A stretch of 64,000 nt of DNA, taken from NCBI GenBank assembly GCA_016709845.1, contig JADJMA010000008.1, positions 1-64,000 of the forward strand, in the 5' to 3' direction. Under the pieces are notes generated by a model. It saw only the letters and a list, made by a program, of their open reading frames with translations, had not been told where the DNA came from and did not search any database. Shown here in pieces: positions 58,394 through 64,000 of this stretch; positions within the stretch are counted from its first letter, which is position 1, and the number at the start of each line of letters is the position of its first letter. The translations under genes and the position numbers were made by a program. The DNA comes from Flammeovirgaceae bacterium (GTDB lineage: Bacteria; Bacteroidota; Bacteroidia; Cytophagales; Cyclobacteriaceae).

Positions 58394-58903
58394 CTAGAAG
58401 TTTATCTTTTTATACTCACGCATCATTTCGCTAAAACTTTGTTTCTTACCAAAAGCTGTTAAGCAAACCACAATACGTTTAGTTTTTGTTTGCATAGTTT
58501 TAGCGCTATCAATCCACTTGCTGTAATAGTTTTGATGCGATTTTGGTAGTGATGTAAAGAACTCCATGGCCATGAGATCTTCTTTTAAACACTTCATTAA
58601 GTCAGCGGAGATTTCAAGTTTACGATCATCCACTTCCATCGTCACTTTTATCTTATCACTTAATTTTTTTCCGGTGGCTTTGCGCATGGCTGCGTTGAAG
58701 GGCAAAATAAATTTCCCATCACCCATGGGCAGCAAAGCAGTTTTTTGGAACGCATGAGAATCGATTGTGCCTTTAATCCGAAAGGAGACTTTACAATTGG
58801 CGTTAAGTTGATTGGCTTGCTTGGCGGAAATTTCTAAATATGTCCAACCGGTTTTTTCGCCTTTCTTATCAAATTTGTGGAGGGTTGTGGTAAACTGAAT
58901 CAT
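58394..58903 (-). CDS. DUF1905/YdeI-like protein
   Basis: 169 residues from ATG 58903 (IQFTTTLHKFDKKGEKTGWT). The N-terminal DUF1905 beta-barrel covers residues 1-95 (RIKGTIDSHAFQKTALLPMG, DGKFILPFNAAMRKATGK). The C-terminal YdeI/OmpD-associated helical part is YYSKWIDSAKTMQTKTKRIV. The YdeI domain is linked to stress resistance in some bacteria; its biochemical role is unknown. The frame could extend to 58957, but that would run into the SDR gene. It starts 14 bases after the SDR stop, so it belongs to that operon. Confidence 0.8.
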   Translation of the reverse strand: MIQFTTTLHKFDKKGEKTGWTYLEISAKQANQLNANCKVSFRIKGTIDSHAFQKTALLPMGDGKFILPFNAAMRKATGKKLSDKIKVTMEVDDRKLEISADLMKCLKEDLMAMEFFTSLPKSHQNYYSKWIDSAKTMQTKTKRIVVCLTAFGKKQSFSEMMREYKKINF

Positions 58904-58916
58904 GCTAATTCTACAT

Positions 58917-59680
58917 TCAATACGGTGATGGACTAACACTCGTCCAACCGCCATCAACGATCAAGGTTTGGCCAGTGATATGTCCAGCTTCTGCCGACAC
59001 CAGAAAAAGAGCTGTACGGGCGATATCCTGAATGGAAGCAGGTTTACCAATAGGTGTAATGCGCGCCCACGTTTTTTCATAGTCGGGATCACTTTTGGTC
59101 CGTTCGGTGCTGGTGGCGCCAGGTGCAATGGCATTGACTGTTATTTTATAGGGAGAAAGTTCGAGTACCAGATTTTTGGCCAGCATCTCAAGCGCGGCTT
59201 TGCTCATACTATACGCAGCCAGATTTTTATGTGCCTGATGACCCGTGACAGACGACACAAATAAAATGCGTCCTCCTCTACCTTGTTCCTTCATTTGTCG
59301 GGCAGCCCGTTGTGCCAAAAAGAAACTGCCTCCCAGGTTAACCTTCATTACATGATAGAAATCTTCCGGTTTGTATTCTAGAAAATCTCCAAAGAGTGTA
59401 ATGCCAGCATTAGCTATTACAATGTCAACGCTTCCAAAATTGCTTATTGCTGTGTCTATTAATGTTTGAATAATGGCAACATCAGAACAATCACCACCAA
59501 CCGGAATACAGTTTCCTTTTTCTTTTTTGATGATTTGAGCCCCTTCTTCTGCGAGGGATAGCTCGATGTCATTCAAAATAACATTGTGCCTTGAGCGGAT
59601 AATTGCTTACAGATTTCCAGGCCAATGCCTTGACCTGCTCCGGTAACAATCGCTGTTTTGTTCTTGAAAGTAGTCATCAT
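58917..59680 (-). CDS. Short-chain dehydrogenase/reductase, frameshifted
   Basis: About 254 residues. From ATG 59680 the N-terminus is MMTTFKNKTAIVTGAGQGIG (TGxxxGxG cofactor motif), with a shift near 59582 (GTMLF/ILNDIELS). VIANAGITLFGDF is the NAG motif. The catalytic Ser, Tyr and Lys are in FVSSVTGHQAHKNLAAYSMS plus K. The C-terminal GHITGQTLIVDGGW is typical of classical SDRs. Asp in NDIEL after beta-2 favours NAD. It is downstream of the sugar-acid dehydratase gene, so a sugar or sugar-acid dehydrogenase is likely (inference). Confidence 0.88.
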
Positions 59681-59687
59681 GCCAATT

Positions 59688-59802
59688 TATGATTTACGAA
59701 TGACGAAGTACAAATTGTCAATTACGATTTTAGAATTACGAGTTACGAATTTGTATCCTTTGACCAAACCTGATTCGTACTTTGTAAATCTTACTTCGTA
59801 CC
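59688..59802. repeat. TTACGA-rich repeat between the dehydratase and SDR genes
   Basis: The spacer has ATTTACGAATGACGAAGTAC, then ATTACGATTTTAGAATTACG and AGTTACGAATTTG. Inverted elements CGTACTTTG and TTACTTCGTACC close it. It shares these words with the spacer at 4452-4540. No gene is present. Confidence 0.45.
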
Positions 59803-59805
59803 TTT

Positions 59806-61518
59806 TTAATGTGAGTCTCTCGACACTTCACTGCCCGAACTACCTGTTAAGAAATCCAAATCAGCTCCGTGGCTGGCTTGTTGCACATGCTCCTGATATA
59901 ACTTCACATACCCGCGATCATATTTTTTGTGAACGGGCTTCCAGTTCTTCTTTCTTTTCTCTAGTTCAGAATCGGAGACTTCAAGAATTAGGGAGCGCTT
60001 CGCGACATCAAGATGTATAATGTCTCCGGTCTCAATCACGGCAAAGTTTCCACCTAAGGCAGCTTCAGGCGATGCATGAAGAATTACCGTACCGAAACCG
60101 GTACCACTCATGCGACCATCCGAAATGCGCACCATGTCGGAAATTCCTTTCGCTAATAACTTTTTAGGCAGGGCCATATTACCCACCTCGGGCATACCCG
60201 GATAACCAATAGGCCCAACATTTTTTAAAACGAGAATATTAGATTCATCGACCTCAAGTTCGGGGAGATCAATTCGGTTTTTGTAATCATCGATATCATC
60301 AAACACAAGAGCTTTGCCTGAGTGTTTTAATAAATGAGGACTTGCAGCCGAAGGTTTTATGACAGCTCCATTTTCACTCAGATTTCCCTTTAAAATGGCA
60401 ACTCCTGAAAACGGATTAAAAGGTTCTTTAAGTGAAGCAACTACATCTCTATTGTAACATTCCGCTACCTCGTAATTTTCCTTTATGGGTTTTCCGTTTA
60501 CGGTGATGGCATTTTGATGAAGAACTTGATCGAGTTCTTTCATTACTGCTGGCAAACCACCTGCGTAGTAAAGATCTTCCATAAAATATTTTCCCGAAGG
60601 TTGCAGATTGGCAATAAAGGGAATGCTTGCAGACAACTTATCGAAATCATCAAGCTTCAGATCAACACCAATTCGTCCAGCAATAGCTAAAAGGTGAATG
60701 ATAAAATTTGTAGAGCCACCAATCGCAGCATTGGTGATGATGGCATTTTCAAATGCCTCCCGGGTTAAAATATCCGTTAAGCGAAGATTTTCTTTTACCA
60801 TTTCAACAATGCGAATGCCCGACATCTGCGCCAATACTTTTCGCCTTGAATCTGCAGCAGGGATGGCTGCATTCCCCGGAAGGGAAAGGCCGAGTGACTC
60901 TACCATGCAAGCCATGGTTGATGCAGTACCCATAACGGCACAATGCCCTTGACTGCGACACATACATTCTTCAGCCACAGTCAATTGTTCCTGACTCATC
61001 TCGCCACTACGCACCGCATCATTAAAGCGCCACACATCGCTGGTGCTAATGTCGCGACCCTGATACTTACCAGTAAGCATAGGCCCACCCGAAACAACCA
61101 GGGTTGGTATGTTTACACTACACGCGCCCATAACCAGAGAAGGTGTAGTTTTATCACAACCGCAGAGTAACACAACGCCATCCATGGGGTTGGCCCGAAT
61201 AGATTCTTCCACGTCCATGCTAGCAAGATTGCGATACAGCATGGCGGTTGGTTTTATAAGCGTTTCGCCCAGCGACATAACGGGAAACTCCACAGGAAAT
61301 CCACCGGCTTCTGAAATGCCGCGCTTTACCGATTCGGCTAACTCCCGAAAGTGTGCATTGCATGGCGTTAACTCCGACCACGTGTTACAGATACCAATTA
61401 CCGGCTTGCCGCGAAACTCATAATCAGGAATTCCCTGATTTTTCATCCAGGCACGGTAGATGAATCCATCTTTTCCAGTTTTACCAAACCATCCCTGACT
61501 GCGAAGTTTTTCCTTCAT
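59806..61518 (-). CDS. IlvD/Edd-family sugar-acid dehydratase
   Basis: 570 intact residues. The start MKEKLRSQGWFGKTGKDGFI, then YRAWMKNQGIPDYEFRGKPV, matches the pentonate/hexonate dehydratase branch (L-arabinonate, D-xylonate type) better than true dihydroxy-acid dehydratase. Fe-S ligand Cys lie in GICNTWSELTPC, LLCGCDKTTP and EECMCRSQGHCAVMGTAST. C-terminal SDGRMSGTGFGTVILHASPE is the usual active-site block. It would convert an aldonate to a 2-keto-3-deoxy acid. The SDR encoded downstream could supply or use the product. The final Ser-rich tail (SSGSEVSRDSH) is unusual. Confidence 0.88.
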   Translation of the reverse strand: MKEKLRSQGWFGKTGKDGFIYRAWMKNQGIPDYEFRGKPVIGICNTWSELTPCNAHFRELAESVKRGISEAGGFPVEFPVMSLGETLIKPTAMLYRNLASMDVEESIRANPMDGVVLLCGCDKTTPSLVMGACSVNIPTLVVSGGPMLTGKYQGRDISTSDVWRFNDAVRSGEMSQEQLTVAEECMCRSQGHCAVMGTASTMACMVESLGLSLPGNAAIPAADSRRKVLAQMSGIRIVEMVKENLRLTDILTREAFENAIITNAAIGGSTNFIIHLLAIAGRIGVDLKLDDFDKLSASIPFIANLQPSGKYFMEDLYYAGGLPAVMKELDQVLHQNAITVNGKPIKENYEVAECYNRDVVASLKEPFNPFSGVAILKGNLSENGAVIKPSAASPHLLKHSGKALVFDDIDDYKNRIDLPELEVDESNILVLKNVGPIGYPGMPEVGNMALPKKLLAKGISDMVRISDGRMSGTGFGTVILHASPEAALGGNFAVIETGDIIHLDVAKRSLILEVSDSELEKRKKNWKPVHKKYDRGYVKLYQEHVQQASHGADLDFLTGSSGSEVSRDSH

Positions 61519-61670
61519 GGCATGCTATCGTTAGATTTATAAAGATCGTTAAAATCTTTTTATCAATAGGATATATGGCTGGCTGGCTGATTTATGTTAT
61601 TCGGATAGTACTAATCTGAGTTTATTAAATTCCGACAAGGGGGTAGTGACGAAAATATGAATTGATGAAA

Positions 61671-63443
61671 TCAGATTGATTTCATCAATTCACTTCGATA
61701 TTCACTTAAGATGCGTGCTTTGGATAAAAAGCCTTGGTAGATTTTATCTTTTACAACGGGTAAATTCCATTGCCGCGTTTCATCAAACTTTTTGAGAATA
61801 TCGTGAAGGGTGTCATCGAGATCAACCGCGTGAGCCGGAACCATTAAATCTTTAACCAGTGTGGTATCGTATATTTTTGTATCGAAGATCAGTTCTCTGA
61901 TGTTGTCAAGATGAACCACGCCAACCAGTTCGTTACTCTTATTTACGACTGGGAAAGTATTTCGTTTAGAGATAGATATTACCCGCACCAGTAATCGCAA
62001 TGTATCATCGGGTCGCACACTTGAAAAATTATTTTCCAAAAGTGCTTTCAGGAATAGTTTACTCAAGAGATATTGATCGCGGTTGTCTACGTTTACATTT
62101 AATAGCCGCGAAAGTTTTCTGCCTTCCATAGAAAGAGGTTCGAAATACCGGGCTACCGTAACGCTTAATGCCGCCACGATCATTAATGGAATAATAAGTG
62201 CATACCCTCCGGTAAGCTCTGCGATGAGGAATATGGCGCACAAAGGAGCGTAAAAAACACCACTGAGAATTCCTGCCATAGCAACGAGTGTAAAATTTGT
62301 TTCTGGAATGGAGGCTAGCCCGGTTAGATTAACAAGTCTTGCAAACGTAAAGCCCAGGTAAGCGCCAACAAATAAAGAAGGTCCGAAATTACCTCCATTG
62401 CCACCACTGCCCAGCGTAATGGCAGCCGCGATCACTTTAACAAAAGCAAGCAACCCCAGAAAAATCAAAAGCGAGTAATCGTTTTGAAGAAACTGACTGA
62501 GTAAGCTTGTTTTAGTTATTTCAGAGGTTTGTAGGTTAGCAAGCAACTTAATACTTTCATATCCTTCACCAAATAAGGGTGGAAAAAAAATAAATAGAAC
62601 AGAAAGCGACAAGCCCCCAATAAAAATCTTTTTAGTGGAGCTACTAATTTTCGAAAACCGTTCTTCGATGTGTTCAGATGCTTTTGCGTAATAGAGAGAA
62701 ACGAAACCAGCCAATAATCCTAAAGCAATGTAAAAGGGTACGTTATGGTAGTTAAAGGGTTGCTGTAAAGAGAAGGAGAGGATGATTCCTTCAGCCAGAA
62801 TTATTTTTGACAACAAGGCTCCCGATGCAGCGGCAATAATGATGGGTATGAATGCGGCTGCGGTAACATCGGTGAGCAAAACCTCAATAGCAAATAATAC
62901 TCCGGCTACCGGAGAGTTAAAGGCAGCGGCAATTCCTGCTGCGGCACCACAGGCTAACAACACCGTACGATCTTTATACGAGAGATGAAAGAAATTTCCA
63001 TAATTGGAACCCACGGCTGCCCCCGAGCTTACCATGGGCGACTCGAGCCCTACCGAACCACCAAAGCCAACGGTGAGGGCACTGGTAACTATATGCGAGT
63101 AGATATTTTTGCTGGGAAGTTTACTGGACTGGCGCGCAATGACGTACCCTATCTCTGCGCTTCCTCTTTTAAGTTTTTCCTTTAATACGAAATGGACGTA
63201 CATAACAGTAAGCCCAATCCCTACAAAAGGAAAGAAAGTGAAAAGAAAAAAATGTTCATAGTTAGTAGAAGAGTACGTTACCCATTCTCCTATGCTATGC
63301 ACGCAAAATTTTAAAATAATACCTGCCAGCGATGAAAGGATACCGACAACGATACACGAGAGAATAAAAAATTGGCGAGGAGAAAGTTTATTCTTAGCGA
63401 AGAAAATTATTTGCTTGGATAATCGACTAGCTATTTTGAGCAT
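61671..63443 (-). CDS. ClC-family chloride channel/antiporter with CBS pair
   Basis: 590 intact residues. The ClC core has about 10-12 membrane helices. GGSVGLESPMVSSGAAVGSN holds the gating Glu (GxExP); GSGGNGGNFGPSLFVGAYLG is the third selectivity motif, and the Tyr-containing end is present (GGYALIIPLMIVAALSVTVA). Two CBS domains fill residues about 455-585 (LLENNFSSVRPDDTLRLLVR ... DKIYQGFLSKARILSEYRSE) and probably sense adenine nucleotides. Presence of the gating Glu fits either a channel or a proton-coupled antiporter. Monocistronic. Confidence 0.92.
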   Translation of the reverse strand: MLKIASRLSKQIIFFAKNKLSPRQFFILSCIVVGILSSLAGIILKFCVHSIGEWVTYSSTNYEHFFLFTFFPFVGIGLTVMYVHFVLKEKLKRGSAEIGYVIARQSSKLPSKNIYSHIVTSALTVGFGGSVGLESPMVSSGAAVGSNYGNFFHLSYKDRTVLLACGAAAGIAAAFNSPVAGVLFAIEVLLTDVTAAAFIPIIIAAASGALLSKIILAEGIILSFSLQQPFNYHNVPFYIALGLLAGFVSLYYAKASEHIEERFSKISSSTKKIFIGGLSLSVLFIFFPPLFGEGYESIKLLANLQTSEITKTSLLSQFLQNDYSLLIFLGLLAFVKVIAAAITLGSGGNGGNFGPSLFVGAYLGFTFARLVNLTGLASIPETNFTLVAMAGILSGVFYAPLCAIFLIAELTGGYALIIPLMIVAALSVTVARYFEPLSMEGRKLSRLLNVNVDNRDQYLLSKLFLKALLENNFSSVRPDDTLRLLVRVISISKRNTFPVVNKSNELVGVVHLDNIRELIFDTKIYDTTLVKDLMVPAHAVDLDDTLHDILKKFDETRQWNLPVVKDKIYQGFLSKARILSEYRSELMKSI

Positions 63444-63579
63444 TCTATGGGTGGATCGGTACTATTTCAATCGTTAAGATTACAATATTACTCACCTGTC
63501 GGGAAATTCCCCGTAAAATTCAAAGAAAGGAATTATTTTGTTTGTAATGTTGTAGCTACCATTATTGACAATGTAATTA

Positions 63580-64000
63580 ATGGCTCTAGAAGAAGATATC
63601 AAACAGGAGAAATTTAGCAACGAATACCATAAGGCGTCTATCAATCTGTTATACACAGGAAGTTGGCTTTATAACATTAATGCAGGCTACTTAAAACAGT
63701 TTGGTGTTACACCCGAGCAGTTTAACGTACTCAGAATTTTACGGGGTGGTTTCCCCAAGCCTATGATGTTGGCCGAGATAACGGAGCGCATGATTGACAA
63801 GAGTAGTAACTGCACCCGATTAGTTGAAAAGCTAAGGCAGAAGGGTTTGGTAAATCGTGAGACCTGCGAAAAAAATCGCAGGCAGGTCGATATTTCAATT
63901 ACCGAAAAAGGTCAGGGTCTTTTAAAAAAAGTAGACAACAATCAGCAAGCCTGGATGGAGGAGATGACAAAACTATCGAAGGCTGAAGCCAAAGAATTGA
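63580..64000 (+). CDS. MarR-family transcriptional regulator (runs off the window)
   Basis: The frame opens at ATG 63580 (ALEEDIKQEKFSNEYHKASI) and stays open for 140 codons to the window end. The winged-helix core is recognisable: FGVTPEQFNVLRILRGG, the recognition helix MIDKSSNCTRLVEKLRQKGL and the wing RETCEKNRRQVDISITEKGQ, then a dimerisation helix. A Cys in SSNCTR on the recognition helix is notable for possible redox sensing (inference). It is divergent from the ClC gene; its target is probably beyond the window. Confidence 0.9.
   Translation, partial: MALEEDIKQEKFSNEYHKASINLLYTGSWLYNINAGYLKQFGVTPEQFNVLRILRGGFPKPMMLAEITERMIDKSSNCTRLVEKLRQKGLVNRETCEKNRRQVDISITEKGQGLLKKVDNNQQAWMEEMTKLSKAEAKEL

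Overview
The window looks like chromosomal DNA of a Bacteroidota bacterium, most likely of the order Cytophagales. The evidence is a PorW/SprE-type lipoprotein of the type IX secretion system (T9SS), a surface protein with a T9SS type A C-terminal signal, an atp operon that stops after atpG without the beta and epsilon genes, lipoprotein signals typical of the phylum, and promoters of the Bacteroidota form (-33 TTG, -7 TAnnTTTG) ahead of several genes. No insertion sequence, prophage, CRISPR array or rRNA operon was seen. One tRNA gene (Val, anticodon TAC) is present.

Layout. 1-9.4 kb: TspO-like fragment, prolyl oligopeptidase, then leftward uvrC, a PBP1A-type murein synthase and porW. 9.5-16.5 kb: M23 peptidase, bactofilin, atpZ-like gene, a small membrane protein, then atpB-E-F-H-A-G. 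16.5-21.5 kb: UbiA-like protein, methyltransferase, PAS histidine kinase, GNAT-like protein, VTT-type membrane protein. 21.5-27.9 kb: an accessory stretch with an AT-rich FAD oxidoreductase, decayed gene ends (YceI-like and a second penicillin acylase), a small secreted protein, an S45 penicillin acylase and a Tat-exported class V aminotransferase. 28-30.4 kb: MFS transporter, a small inverted-repeat-bounded unit carrying a GxxExxY (PD-(D/E)XK-like) gene, and a NadR-like kinase. 30.5-36 kb: flavin amine oxidase, TauE/SafE exporter, RlpA, guaB, T9SS cargo. 36-44.2 kb: a PP2C/STAS/HATPase partner-switching set, three SurA-like chaperone genes and a MoxR ATPase. 44.2-53.6 kb: OmpR-type two-component system, DUF1573 protein, DUF2520 protein, iscS, glmM, small Cys-rich membrane protein, mazG, AsmA-like protein. 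53.7-64 kb: tRNA-Val, cysN and cysD, aldo/keto reductase, hydrolase, DUF1905 protein, SDR, sugar-acid dehydratase, ClC channel and the start of a MarR regulator.

Data quality dominates the reading. At least 20 genes, many of them housekeeping (atpA, atpB, atpG, guaB, glmM, iscS, PBP1A, moxR), are broken by single-base shifts, mostly at or near short homopolymer runs. Three genes also seem to have lost internal blocks of about 90 to 330 bp. I read this as uncorrected sequencing or assembly error and give each broken gene as one feature with the break points stated.

The most unusual biology is the roughly 580-bp GxxExxY unit at 29254-29836. Its near-perfect terminal inverted repeats recur without a gene at 2542-2650, and partly at 26872-26925. 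It may be a minimal mobile or repeat-spreading system. Other points of interest are an intrinsic-terminator-like hairpin between atpE and atpF, and helically phased half-sites upstream of the two-component operon.
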